The notes under the pieces were generated by a model. The model was not told the DNA's origin. It saw only the letters and a program-made list of their open reading frames with translations, and did not search any database. Shown here piece by piece: positions 45,537-54,220 of a stretch of 64,000 bases of DNA. Numbering within the stretch: the first letter of the stretch is position 1; each line of letters opens with the position of its first letter. The stretch is from Paraburkholderia phenoliruptrix. Its GTDB lineage: Bacteria; Pseudomonadota; Gammaproteobacteria; Burkholderiales; Burkholderiaceae. Where the stretch lies: assembly GCF_902859825.1 (NCBI RefSeq), contig NZ_CADIKB010000001.1, forward strand, positions 62,001-126,000, read 5' to 3'. The position numbers and the translations under genes were made by a program.

Positions 45537-46465
45537 TGACGAGCGAGCATCGCGGCGCGCCGGCTTCGTGGTCCGCGTCGCCACCGAGCCACCAGGGCGA
45601 CGACGCGCGCGAGCCCGGCAAGCGCGCGAAGCAGCGCGCGAGCATGCCCGGCCGCGTGTGGCGTGTCTTCGTGTGGGGTGCGATGGTGTTCTTCCTCGCC
45701 AACGTCGTGCTGCTGATCGCGACCGTGGCGGTCAATTCGATTGCGACGCGCTGGTTCGGCACCTTGCTGCCGCAGGGTTTCACGCTGCACTGGTATGCGC
45801 AGGCGTGGAGCGATTTCCAGCTGGCGAGCGTGTTGTGGGTGACGGTCGAAGTGGTCGGCGCGGTGGTGCTGCTCTCGGTGCTGCTCGGTGTGCCCGCAGC
45901 GTATGCACTCGCGCGCGTGCAGTTTCCCGGCAAGCGCCTTGCGATGCTGATTTTCCTGCTGCCCTTGATGGTGCCGCCCGTTACCTACGGCATTCCCATG
46001 GCGACCGTGATGTACAAGGTCGGGCTGGCCGGCACGCTGAGCGGCGTGATACTCGCGAATCTCGTGCCCGCGCTGCCCTTCGTCATTCTGGTGATGACGC
46101 CCTTCATCGAGCAGATCGATCCGAATCTGGAAGCGGCGGCGCGCATTTTCGGCGCCAACACGTTCCGCTACTTCCGCTACGTGCTGCTGCCGTTGCTCGT
46201 GCCCGGCATGCTCGCGGCCGCGCTCCTCGTGCTCGTGCGCACCATCGGCATGTTCGAGCTGACGTTTTTCACGGCCGGACCGGCGACGCAAACCCTCGTG
46301 GTCGCGCTGTACTACGCGGTGTTTTCAACCGGCGTGCGCGCGCCGCAGTCCATCGACGCGATGGCGATGATCTACATGGCGATCACGCTCATATGGGTGC
46401 TGATCGCGCTGCAGTTCGTAAGCCCGACGCAGATCGTCTCGCGCGTGAAGGAGCAGAAGCACTAG
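45536..46465 (+). CDS. ABC transporter permease, PotC-like
   Basis: The 309-residue second permease has an unusually long, charged cytoplasmic N-terminus (about 40 residues) before the first membrane segment (VFVWGAMVFFLANVVLLIAT). The EAA loop is LEAAARIFGANTFRYFRYVL. It forms a heterodimer with the preceding permease. The ATG overlaps the previous stop in TGATG. It is the last gene of the importer operon and is convergent with an SDR gene. Confidence 0.9.
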   Translation: MTSEHRGAPASWSASPPSHQGDDAREPGKRAKQRASMPGRVWRVFVWGAMVFFLANVVLLIATVAVNSIATRWFGTLLPQGFTLHWYAQAWSDFQLASVLWVTVEVVGAVVLLSVLLGVPAAYALARVQFPGKRLAMLIFLLPLMVPPVTYGIPMATVMYKVGLAGTLSGVILANLVPALPFVILVMTPFIEQIDPNLEAAARIFGANTFRYFRYVLLPLLVPGMLAAALLVLVRTIGMFELTFFTAGPATQTLVVALYYAVFSTGVRAPQSIDAMAMIYMAITLIWVLIALQFVSPTQIVSRVKEQKH

Positions 46466-46510
46466 CGGCGCACGCGCATCGCAGTGCGCGAACGCCGCAT
46501 CGTCCGAAGA

Positions 46511-47116
46511 TTAGTCGCCGACGCGATAGACGCGGCCCGTTTGCGCGCCTTCGACGCTGCGCAAGTACGCCTGTGCGGCGCGCTGCGCTGTAACCGGTTC
46601 GAAGCCGCGAAAGTAAGGCGCGTAGCCTTCCATCGATTCGCTCAGCACCGTCGGACTCACGACGTTGATGCGGATGCCGCGCGGCAGTTCGATCGCCGCG
46701 CCGCGCACGAAACCCTCCAGTGCCAGATTCACAGTCGTCGCATTGGCGCCTTCGCGAATCGGCTCGTCGGCGAGAATGCCGCTCGTCAGCGTGAAGGAGC
46801 CGCCGTCGTTCACATAGTTCTGGCCGGCCAGCACGACGTTGATCTGCCCCATCAGCTTGTCGCGCAGGCCGACCCAGAACTGCTCGATGCTCATTTGCGG
46901 CAGCGGTCCGAAATGCACTTTGCCGATGGTGGTCACCACGCCGTCCACCTTGCCGAGTTCGCGAAAGAGCCGCTCGACGCTCGCCGGGTCGGTGCTGTCC
47001 ACCTGATACTGGCCGCGCGTCGCGCCGACCTCGATGACTTCATGACGGGCCTTCAGCTCCGCGCTCACCGCCCGGCCGAGTGTGCCGGTTGCGCCGATGA
47101 CGACGATCTTTTTCAT
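46511..47116 (-). CDS. SDR-fold protein lacking the catalytic Tyr-Lys pair
   Basis: The 201-residue SDR has the NAD(P) motif IVVIGATGTLGRAVSAEL and the C-terminal part IRINVVSPTVLSESM. After TLTSGILADEP the expected Y-x3-K is absent (region REGANATTVNLALEGF). This matches the Lin1944-like SDR subgroup, described as binding cofactor but lacking the usual active-site residues. Function is unknown: it could be a redox sensor or a non-catalytic binder. The start ATG is at 47116. Confidence 0.82.
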   Translation of the reverse strand: MKKIVVIGATGTLGRAVSAELKARHEVIEVGATRGQYQVDSTDPASVERLFRELGKVDGVVTTIGKVHFGPLPQMSIEQFWVGLRDKLMGQINVVLAGQNYVNDGGSFTLTSGILADEPIREGANATTVNLALEGFVRGAAIELPRGIRINVVSPTVLSESMEGYAPYFRGFEPVTAQRAAQAYLRSVEGAQTGRVYRVGD

Positions 47117-47339
47117 CTACCGCTCCGTTGAGTTAGACGTGAAGATTGTGCGCCGCGTGGCGGAGCAGGATAAAGCTCCGCTCGCGAGCAGGTCTTGCAA
47201 CCCTCGGTTTGTAATCCCGCGAGCGGCCGATAAAAATGCGCCTCGCTAGCGCATCGCTATTTAAACAGCGCGCGCCCGAGTTATCCGCCGACAAATGGGC
47301 TGCTGCGCCGTGATTCAAACGCGGGTGCGATTCAGATGA

Positions 47340-47792
47340 TTATTTCACGCGATGTATTTCGATCACGCGTGTGGGGCGCAAATGATTAAGGGCGTAATGG
47401 ACCCGGCCGCGTTCCCGGCGATTTTCGCCCGCAAGCGAATAGTCGAAGAGCGGGTCGGCTGAATGCAGCGCCTCTGGCTCGAACATGCCCTTGTCGATCA
47501 CGGTATAGCCCGGCTCGAGCGCAAGCAGCAGATGATTGCCGCCCACGCGGCTGTCGAAGCCCGCCATGCCGTCGAGCGCTTCGGGGACGCTGTTGACGAG
47601 CGTTGCGTTGCTGGTGGTGATTTCATCGACGGCGATCGGGCTTTGGCCCGCAATGCGCGCCGCTTCATGGTTCTTGCCGTCGGTGTCGACCGTGCTGTCG
47701 TGCGTGCGGTCGTTGTAGAGCTCCGCACTGCACGGGCGGCTCATGCCCGCGAGTTTGCGCGCGTCCGTTGGCTTGTCGATATGGCTGTTCAT
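47340..47792 (-). CDS. DUF3005-type hypothetical protein
   Basis: The 150-residue soluble protein has NATLVNSVPEALDGMAGFDS and RRERGRVHYALNHLRPTRVI, which I recall as the DUF3005 family of Burkholderia. AAAGGAGA lies seven bases before ATG 47792, better placed than the ATG two codons upstream. No catalytic motif is seen. It stands alone. Function unknown. Confidence 0.7.
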   Translation of the reverse strand: MNSHIDKPTDARKLAGMSRPCSAELYNDRTHDSTVDTDGKNHEAARIAGQSPIAVDEITTSNATLVNSVPEALDGMAGFDSRVGGNHLLLALEPGYTVIDKGMFEPEALHSADPLFDYSLAGENRRERGRVHYALNHLRPTRVIEIHRVK

Positions 47793-48062
47793 ATGCATTC
47801 TCCTTTCAAGAAGTCAGGGTGCCGGAGAGCAAGGTCCGTTCCCTTTCCAAGGCGATTGCGTTCGCGCGTCTTTCGATTTTTTTAATGAACGCGCATTTTC
47901 TACAGAGTATGATCATACTCCGGCAGGAGGAGGGCGGTTCGAGCGAAGTTAATCTGTACTGCGCCGGTGCTACTGTGCGGAAATCCGCCGCTTTTTCCGG
48001 TGCGGCGCGAGGAACGCGGGCTGACTTAAAACATTCTACGGGGCCGTCAGGGCGGGTGACCT

Positions 48063-48296
48063 ATGCACTTCGATGCTGCATTCACACATCGCGGCTATTT
48101 GTTAAATTGCGCACCCGCACGCGCGGGTGACGGCAGTTGGCAGCCGTACGTGGTCATCTCGCGGTCGAGCGACGGCGAGCTCGTCGCCAACCGTTTTTTT
48201 CCGACCGACCTGCGCTTTCCCGACGAAGCCACGGCCATCGCCCATGCGCGCGATTGGGCGGTGCGCTGGATCGACGCGAGCAGCGTGACTATCTGA
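48063..48296 (+). CDS. Small hypothetical protein, 77 residues
   Basis: ATG 48063 follows AGGGCGGGTGA. The compact sequence (GSWQPYVVISRSSDGELVAN, then FPTDLRFPDEATAIAHARDW) looks like a small alpha/beta fold. It resembles the 95-residue protein at 8754-9041 in the FPT...EA pattern followed by a helix with W. Function not recognised. Confidence 0.6.
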   Translation: MHFDAAFTHRGYLLNCAPARAGDGSWQPYVVISRSSDGELVANRFFPTDLRFPDEATAIAHARDWAVRWIDASSVTI

Positions 48297-48402
48297 ACGC
48301 GCGCAGCCACTTCGCGCTGCCCTGCGCGAGCGTCCGCAAAACGCGGTAATCTCTCGGGACCATCACTCGATACCGTGCCTCGGCGCACGGCGCTGTCTTT
48401 TT

Positions 48403-49329
48403 ATGCCTAACGTGCCTTCCCACAACTGGGGCCTCGAACAGATCGTCGCGGACCTGCGCGCGTCGCGTGAAGAACTGCATCGCACGCGGCATCCGCTCGG
48501 CATTCGCGAGTTGCCGTCGCGCGAAGCGGTGGTCGGCATCGTCGCCGGCCTGCGCGCAGCGCTCTTTCCCACGCACTACGGCGCGCCCGATCTGACCGAC
48601 GAAACCGTTGACTACTATGTCGGCCATACGCTCGAAAGCACGTTGCGCCTGCTCGCCGAACAGATTCGCCGCGCGCTGCGGTTTCTTCCCGAGCACGCGC
48701 AGACGCCCGAAGCCGAATTGCGCGAGCGTGCCTTCGAGGTGGCCCGCGAGTTCGGCACGCAGTTGCCGGGCATTCGCGCGCTGCTCGTGAGCGACATTCA
48801 GGCTGCTTTCACCGGTGACCCGGCCGCGCAGCACATCACCGAAATCCTGCTCTGCTATCCGGGCGTGTGGGCGATGACGCATCATCGGCTCGCGCATGCG
48901 CTGCATCGGCTCGGCGTGCCGCTGCTCGCGCGTTTCATCAACGAGATCGCGCACTCGGCTACCGGTATCGACATTCACCCGGGCGCCACCATCGGTCCGA
49001 GTTTTTTCATCGACCACGGCACGGGCGTCGTGATCGGCGAAACGGCGATCATCGGCGAGCATGTGCGCGTGTATCAGGCCGTCACGCTCGGTGCGAAGAG
49101 CTTTGCCGCGGATGTCGACGGCACGCTGATCAAGGGCAATGCGCGGCACCCTATCGTCGAAGACGACGTCGTGATCTACGCGGGCGCGACCATTCTCGGA
49201 CGCGTGACCATCGGGCGCGGCTCGGTGATCGGCGGCAATGTGTGGCTCACGCATAGCGTGCCGCCCGGCAGCAGCGTGTCGCAAGGCAAGATTCGCGAAG
49301 GCGAGCGCGGCGACGAAGGGCGACGCTGA
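48403..49329 (+). CDS. epsC: Serine O-acetyltransferase, EpsC type
   Basis: The 308-residue protein has an N-terminal helical domain and a C-terminal left-handed beta-helix of hexapeptide repeats (GIDIHPGATIGPSFFIDHGT, GETAIIGEHVRVYQAVTLGA, ATILGRVTIGRGSVIGGNVW). The active-site His and the Asp-His-Gly-Thr segment are present. It acetylates serine with acetyl-CoA, the first step of cysteine synthesis. It is longer than CysE (about 260-273) and belongs to the EpsC-like branch common beside housekeeping CysE. Its stop overlaps the start of an araC-type gene in TGATG. Confidence 0.9.
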   Translation: MPNVPSHNWGLEQIVADLRASREELHRTRHPLGIRELPSREAVVGIVAGLRAALFPTHYGAPDLTDETVDYYVGHTLESTLRLLAEQIRRALRFLPEHAQTPEAELRERAFEVAREFGTQLPGIRALLVSDIQAAFTGDPAAQHITEILLCYPGVWAMTHHRLAHALHRLGVPLLARFINEIAHSATGIDIHPGATIGPSFFIDHGTGVVIGETAIIGEHVRVYQAVTLGAKSFAADVDGTLIKGNARHPIVEDDVVIYAGATILGRVTIGRGSVIGGNVWLTHSVPPGSSVSQGKIREGERGDEGRR

Positions 49330-50240
49330 TGCCTGCGCGCAACGGAACGCGTGGCCGCGTCCACATGCCCCGTTGCGCGATTGCGGGCGTCGAGGCGACG
49401 ATAGCCGAAACCGCGCGTGCGTTTCCGCGTCATTCCCACGATCGCTTCGGCGTGGGGCTGATCGTCAGCGGCGGGCATAAATCGGCGAGCGGCCGCGGGC
49501 CGGTCGAAGCGCGCATGAACGACGTGATCACCGTCAATCCAGGGGAAGTGCACGACGGCAGCCCGCTCGACGAGCGCGGCCGCGCGTGGCACATGCTGTA
49601 TTTCGAGCCGTCGATGCTGGCCGGCGCCACGGCGGAACTGGGCGGCGTGCAGACGCGCGAGGTCGAACTCACACGGCCGGTCGTGCATGACCCGCTGCTC
49701 AAGCTTCTCTTCGAACGATTATTCGCGGTAGCGGTGCAGCCGTCTGACGCGGGCGACGACCTCGCGCGCGAGCAGGCGTTGCTCGCGCTGATCGCGCACC
49801 TGCTGTCCGCGCATGCGAGTCGCGATGTGGGGCGCGCTTTAGGCCGCGATTTAGGCCGCGATGTGGGGCGCAATTTGGGCCGTGACGCAAGCCATCACGC
49901 GCACGCGTCGTCGTCGCTCTCGCGTGGGCCGATTGCGCGCGCCAAAGCGCGCATCGACGACGATCCGTCCGCGCCGCTGACCCTGGCCGATCTCGCCGAC
50001 GAAGCAGGCATCAGCCGCTTCCAGTTACTACGAAGTTTCGCGCATGAAACCGGTCTGCCGCCGCACGCCTATCGCATGCAGCGGCGTGTGGTGCTGGCGC
50101 GGCAGCTGATAGCACGCGGCGTATCGCTCGCCGATGCGGCTGCCGCGGCGGGTTTCGCTGATCAGAGTCACATGACGCGCGCCTTCGTGCGTCTGTTGGG
50201 CGTGACCCCTGCGAACTACGCGGCGGCGACGCGTCGATAA
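49329..50240 (+). CDS. AraC-family transcriptional regulator
   Basis: The 303-residue protein has an N-terminal cupin-like AraC_binding domain (HSHDRFGVGLIVSGGHKSAS, NPGEVHDGSPLDERG) and a C-terminal double HTH (LADLADEAGISRFQLLRSFA, then LADAAAAAGFADQSHMTRAF). Between them is a flexible linker built of RDxG-type tetrapeptide repeats. The one-base overlap with epsC suggests joint expression, and a link to cysteine or serine metabolism is possible but not shown. Confidence 0.88.
   Translation: MPARNGTRGRVHMPRCAIAGVEATIAETARAFPRHSHDRFGVGLIVSGGHKSASGRGPVEARMNDVITVNPGEVHDGSPLDERGRAWHMLYFEPSMLAGATAELGGVQTREVELTRPVVHDPLLKLLFERLFAVAVQPSDAGDDLAREQALLALIAHLLSAHASRDVGRALGRDLGRDVGRNLGRDASHHAHASSSLSRGPIARAKARIDDDPSAPLTLADLADEAGISRFQLLRSFAHETGLPPHAYRMQRRVVLARQLIARGVSLADAAAAAGFADQSHMTRAFVRLLGVTPANYAAATRR
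49821..49880 (+). repeat. Five degenerate 12-bp tandem units inside the araC-type gene
   Basis: The units CGCGATGTGGGG, CGCGCTTTAGGC, CGCGATTTAGGC, CGCGATGTGGGG and CGCAATTTGGGC follow without gaps. They encode RDVG, RALG, RDLG, RDVG and RNLG in the inter-domain linker. As whole codons are repeated, copy number could vary without frameshift. Confidence 0.7.
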
Positions 50241-50283
50241 ACATTGCTGCGGTGTGTCGCGACGCCCGGCCTTGGCATGCGAT

Positions 50284-50802
50284 TCAAAACCGCCAATGCT
50301 TCAGCGCGGCGAGCCCATGCAGGCCGGGCAGCCCAACATGCCGGCCGATAAACCACGCCGCCCCAAAGGACGCGGCGACCACGATCAGATCGCAGTGCCC
50401 GCTGTTCCATAGGTTCAACGAATGCCGTGCCGCGATCCACGGCACGCCGAGCGGGTTCGGCCAGTCGGCGAGCAGATGCATCAGCCCGCCGCAGGCAAAG
50501 CCGAATGCGGGCGCCGCATAGAGGGAATGCCCGAGTTCGTGATACGAAACCGCGAGCAATGCCATCCAGCCGATGCCCCAATGCGTCAACGTGCGATGCG
50601 TAATCCACAAGCGGCGCGTGCGCGACCACCATGCGACTTCGAGCCAGTCGGGCGCCGTGCTGCCGGCGACGCCCGCGACGAAGCTCATTAGTACCCCGAT
50701 ATAAAAGAGACTGTCGTGGCTGTTGCCGGTGTGTACCACGAGGGCCGCGGCAATGATGCCGGCCGCGAAACCGGTCGCGTGGTGCGCGTTGCTGGATGCC
50801 AT
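50284..50802 (-). CDS. YdjM/DUF457-type membrane metal-dependent hydrolase
   Basis: The 172-residue inner-membrane protein has the family pattern: N-terminal HHATGFAAGIIAAALVVHTG, the D-x-x-E region GSTAPDWLEVAWWSRTRR, the His-Arg-x-x-T-H-W motif WITHRTLTHWGIGWMALLAV, and GGLMHLLADWPNPLGVP. These His/Asp residues define the LexA-binding inner-membrane-associated hydrolase family (YdjM). ATG 50802 is chosen, as upstream in-frame codons are basic and unlike the family. Substrate unknown. Confidence 0.8.
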   Translation of the reverse strand: MASSNAHHATGFAAGIIAAALVVHTGNSHDSLFYIGVLMSFVAGVAGSTAPDWLEVAWWSRTRRLWITHRTLTHWGIGWMALLAVSYHELGHSLYAAPAFGFACGGLMHLLADWPNPLGVPWIAARHSLNLWNSGHCDLIVVAASFGAAWFIGRHVGLPGLHGLAALKHWRF

Positions 50803-50860
50803 GGGAGAAAGCGGTGCAGGGTAGAGAGGAAAGGAATGCAGCGCACTCCCGACCCAACCA

Positions 50861-51217
50861 TTACGTCGCGCAGCGCGCAATCGTAAAGCGCATCTCCGGT
50901 TCCGGCGGATCGTCGGGTGCATTGGCAGGACGCATCACCTTGATGACAGCGCCGGCGTTCGACGGCGTCAGCGTGACGAAGTACGAATTGTTCGAGTCGG
51001 AGCCGACCGCGATTTCCGTCGCGCTGCCCACGCGCGCGAGGCGCACGCGCGACAGGCGGCTTTGCAGGCAACTCGCGATATAGCCGGGCGCATGCTGCGA
51101 GGACACGTAAATCATGGGCTGCGACGGGTCGTGCGCGGAAGGTCCGTTGGACGAACCGCAAGCAGCTAGCGTCGCAATCAGAGCGGCAGCGGGAGTAAGC
51201 AGGAAGATTCGTTTCAT
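50861..51217 (-). CDS. Small putative lipoprotein
   Basis: The 118-residue protein starts MKRIFLLTPAAALIATLAAC, a type II signal peptide with lipobox L-A-A-C. The mature part (SSQHAPGYIASCLQSRLSRV, then YFVTLTPSNAGAVIKVMRP) is a small periplasmic domain with further Cys residues (SCLQ and RCAT) that may pair. Homologues are seen as uncharacterised Burkholderia lipoproteins. It lies upstream of the YdjM-like gene on the same strand. Function unknown. Confidence 0.75.
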   Translation of the reverse strand: MKRIFLLTPAAALIATLAACGSSNGPSAHDPSQPMIYVSSQHAPGYIASCLQSRLSRVRLARVGSATEIAVGSDSNNSYFVTLTPSNAGAVIKVMRPANAPDDPPEPEMRFTIARCAT

Positions 51218-51499
51218 GGCGATGTCGTCGGCGTCCCGGTAGGGGCGGGAACTGGAGGCCCGATGCAAATGCGGACGCCCGAGTATACCGAGCACAGGTT
51301 CGCTGCGTCACTTCCGTTACAAGCTGAAACGTCGCTGCATGACGGGCCGCCTCCGTCATGACTTTCGCGCTCGCGTTTCAAACGTGAGATGCCCGCAGAG
51401 ACTTGTCCGTTCGTCAGAGTGCGATGTTCCGCGCACGCGAGGCGGGTAAAATCGCAGGCTCGACTATGTCCATGCCTTGTGAAAGTGAGTGAATCCGCA

Positions 51500-52060
51500 A
51501 TGACCGACCCCATCCTTCGTTCGTCCGACCCTGCTGCTGATTCCGCGACGGAAGCCGCGTCCGCCGTGAACGCCGCGCATCCCGAAGACGCATTCGAAGC
51601 GGTGCACGAAGACCGCCTCTGGCGCGACGACGGCTGGACCGCGCGCGTCATCAAGAACGAAGACGACGAAGGCTGGGCTGTCGAAATGATCAAGGACGGC
51701 GAAGCGGAGCCGGCGCTCGTCGGCCCATGGACGATGGGCCGCAACAAGAAGGACCCGAAGCCGCTCGACACCGCGGCGTTCAACACGCTCGTGAAAACGG
51801 CCTCCGAGGTATTGCGCCGCCACGAGCAGCAGCTACGCGCGCAGCTTCACAAGGCAGTGCGCGTGCCCAGCGCGGACGGCAGCGACGAACTCGACATCAC
51901 GCTCGACATCGTGCCCGACGAGGACGAACCCTATGCGCTCCTGACCGCGCTCGACGCTTTCGGCGAGCAACTGGCGCAAGTCCAGGTCGCGCCGGGCTTC
52001 AAGCTCAGCAAGGCGAGCGCGTCGGCGTGGGTGGAGAACGAATTCCGGCGTCCGGCCTGA
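51500..52060 (+). CDS. Hypothetical 186-residue acidic protein
   Basis: ATG 51500 follows GAAAGTGAGTG. After a disordered acidic start the protein has WTARVIKNEDDEGWAVEMIK and VGPWTMGRNKKDPKPLDTAA, a small beta-rich domain, then a helix with LRRHEQQLRAQLHK. I recognise it only as a conserved Burkholderiaceae hypothetical. There is no signal peptide. It may be followed by a separate Pho-type promoter for phoX. Confidence 0.7.
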   Translation: MTDPILRSSDPAADSATEAASAVNAAHPEDAFEAVHEDRLWRDDGWTARVIKNEDDEGWAVEMIKDGEAEPALVGPWTMGRNKKDPKPLDTAAFNTLVKTASEVLRRHEQQLRAQLHKAVRVPSADGSDELDITLDIVPDEDEPYALLTALDAFGEQLAQVQVAPGFKLSKASASAWVENEFRRPA

Positions 52061-52094
52061 CAGCCGGTGATCGAAGCGGGAATATTACCGAAAG

Positions 52095-52123
52095 CTGTCA
52101 ATATACTTTCACATTCACTTCAT
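52095..52123 (+). promoter_or_regulatory. Pho box upstream of phoX
   Basis: Three 7-bp repeats with 4-bp spacers: CTGTCAA-tata-CTTTCAC-attc-ACTTCAT. The 11-bp period and the CTGTCA-type half-sites fit the PhoB binding consensus (CTGTCAT repeats). It lies 106 bp before the phoX start codon. Confidence 0.7.
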
Positions 52124-52228
52124 AGAATCCTCGCGTCATAGCGGCGCGAGCGTGAATCATGCGGTCTGAATCCGGGTCGTGCCGGCTGTGAGCCCAACCA
52201 CGCCACCCACCACCAGGATTACGACAAC

Positions 52229-54184
52229 ATGGCAGAGCCGTTCGACCCCTCCCGCCGCAAGGCCCTGAAACTGTTTGCCGGTGTACCCATGCTGCCGTTA
52301 GGCGGGCTCGCCACGGCGTCCATGTTGAACGCGTGCGGAGGCGGCAGCAACGACCTCGCGACGCCGGTCAAGCCGGCGGCCAACTTCGTGTCGGCGGCTT
52401 TCAGTTCGATGGCCGCGCCGACGCTGGCCGACCCCGCCGCCATGGCAAAGACCACGGTGGCCTCCACGCTGACCGTGCAGTTGAGCGACGGCAGCCGCCG
52501 CACTTTCAAGCTGTCCTACCAGCCGTTTTTCATGACCGGCGACATGGTGCCGAATATTCAGGGCGGGACGATTCTCGCGGGCGGCTATGTGGACATCAAG
52601 AATCAGCCGATCGTCGACCGGTCCGTGGCGGGCAAGGAGCGCCAGTTCTATTCCGACTGCCCGGACGGCAGCTCGCTGATTCGCCTCGACAATCCCACGG
52701 TCAAGGGCATCAAGGGCAAGGCCGTGTTCGCGGTCGTGCAATTCGAATACACGACGCGCGACCAGAGCCTCGTGTCGATGTACGGCCAACTGCCTTCCCC
52801 GATCGCCGTGCTGACGCTCGACCAGGACCCCGCGACCGGCAAGCTCACGCTCGTCGGCTATCACAACGTGGATACGTCGAAGGTGCATGGCTTGTGGATC
52901 ACCTGCGGCGCGAGCCTGTCGCCGTGGAACACGCATCTGTCGAGCGAGGAATACGAGCCCGACGCCACCACCATCGCCGGCAATAGTCAGTTCAAGGGCT
53001 TCAGCCGCAATCTGTACGGCAGCGAGACCGCGGCGAATCCGTATCACTACGGCCATCTGCCGGAAGTGACCGTCAATCCCGACGGCACCGGCAGCATCAA
53101 AAAGCACTATTGCCTCGGGCGCATCTCGCACGAACTCGTCCAGGTCATGCCGGACAGGCGCACCGTGCTGATGGGCGACGACGCCACCAACGGCGGCCTC
53201 TTCATGTTCGTGGCGGACCGCGAAGCCGACTTGTCGGCGGGCACGCTGTATGTCGCAAAGTGGACGCAGGTGTCGTCGGGCGGCGCGGGCGCAGCCACGC
53301 TGTCGTGGATCAACCTCGGGCACGCAACGAGCGACGAAATCGAGTCGCTCGCAAACACGCTCACCGCCGCGGACATCATGGACGTCAAGACTGCCGATCC
53401 CGCCGACACGTCGTACACGAAAATCAATTTCAACGGCACGTTCAACTGGATTCGCGTGAAGCCGGGCATGACGAAAGCCGCGGCGTTTCTCGAGACGCAT
53501 CGCTATGCGGCGCTCGCCGGTGGCAGCATGGGCTTCACGAAGCTCGAAGGCACGACCGTCAATATCAGGGACAAGGTGCTGTATTCGGCCATGTCGCGTA
53601 TCGAGAAGTCGATGGTGCGCGGCAATGCCGCGTCGACGGACGTGGTGGTCGATAAAACGATCAGCGCCGGCGCGGTCTATGCACTGAATATGAAGGGCGG
53701 CCAGCTCGACCGCAGCAGCGGGGCGATCAACAGCGAGTGGGTGCCCGTCGATATGGCGGCGCCCGCGGCGCTCGTCGGCGAAGACCTCTCTGCCGCCGAC
53801 GCGCTCGGCAACACCGCGAACCCGGATCGCATCGCGAACCCGGACAATCTGAAGTTCTCGGAAAAGCTGCGCACGCTCTTTATCGGCGAGGACAGCGGCA
53901 TGCACGTGAACAACTTCCTGTGGGCCTACAACGTCGACACGAAGACGCTCTCGCGCGTGCTGTCATGCCCGGCGGGCGCGGAGTCGACGGGCCTGCACGC
54001 CGTCGACGAAATCAACGGCTGGACCTACGTGATGAGCAACTTCCAGCACGTCGGCGATTGGGAAAGTCCGTTGCACGACAAGGTCAAGTCGACGCTCGAT
54101 CCGCTCGTGCGGGCCAACTACAAGGACCGCTTCGGCGCGACGGTCGGCTATCTGACGGCCGATCCGACGTCGATCATGCTGTAA
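52229..54184 (+). CDS. phoX: PhoX-type alkaline phosphatase, Tat-exported
   Basis: The 651-residue protein belongs to the DUF839/PhoX family. The N-terminus has the twin-arginine motif SRRKALKLFAG followed by a lipobox-like LNACGGG. The family's calcium and iron ligands lie in conserved acidic and Cys segments such as TCGASLSPWNTHLSSEEYEP and GRISHELVQVMPDRRTVLMG. PhoX releases phosphate from many esters in the periplasm and is induced in phosphate starvation, consistent with the Pho box at 52095-52123. A strong hairpin follows the stop. Confidence 0.88.
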   Translation: MAEPFDPSRRKALKLFAGVPMLPLGGLATASMLNACGGGSNDLATPVKPAANFVSAAFSSMAAPTLADPAAMAKTTVASTLTVQLSDGSRRTFKLSYQPFFMTGDMVPNIQGGTILAGGYVDIKNQPIVDRSVAGKERQFYSDCPDGSSLIRLDNPTVKGIKGKAVFAVVQFEYTTRDQSLVSMYGQLPSPIAVLTLDQDPATGKLTLVGYHNVDTSKVHGLWITCGASLSPWNTHLSSEEYEPDATTIAGNSQFKGFSRNLYGSETAANPYHYGHLPEVTVNPDGTGSIKKHYCLGRISHELVQVMPDRRTVLMGDDATNGGLFMFVADREADLSAGTLYVAKWTQVSSGGAGAATLSWINLGHATSDEIESLANTLTAADIMDVKTADPADTSYTKINFNGTFNWIRVKPGMTKAAAFLETHRYAALAGGSMGFTKLEGTTVNIRDKVLYSAMSRIEKSMVRGNAASTDVVVDKTISAGAVYALNMKGGQLDRSSGAINSEWVPVDMAAPAALVGEDLSAADALGNTANPDRIANPDNLKFSEKLRTLFIGEDSGMHVNNFLWAYNVDTKTLSRVLSCPAGAESTGLHAVDEINGWTYVMSNFQHVGDWESPLHDKVKSTLDPLVRANYKDRFGATVGYLTADPTSIML

Positions 54185-54192
54185 CACACGAG

Positions 54193-54220
54193 AGGCGGCG
54201 CGCGCCCCGACGCGCCGCCT
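54193..54220. terminator. Strong hairpin between phoX and the convergent gene
   Basis: AGGCGGCGCG and CGCGCCGCCT form a perfect 10-bp stem with an 8-base loop, 8 bp after the phoX stop and at the last base of the convergent gene. It can act as a bidirectional terminator. Confidence 0.6.

Noticed and set aside
49821..49880. CRISPR-like or minisatellite array
   Set aside because: The units are 12 bp, contiguous without spacers, and keep the reading frame of the AraC regulator.
52298..53905. A 535-codon open frame on the minus strand
   Set aside because: Antisense of phoX; Arg/His/Ala-rich with no domain and no ribosome site.
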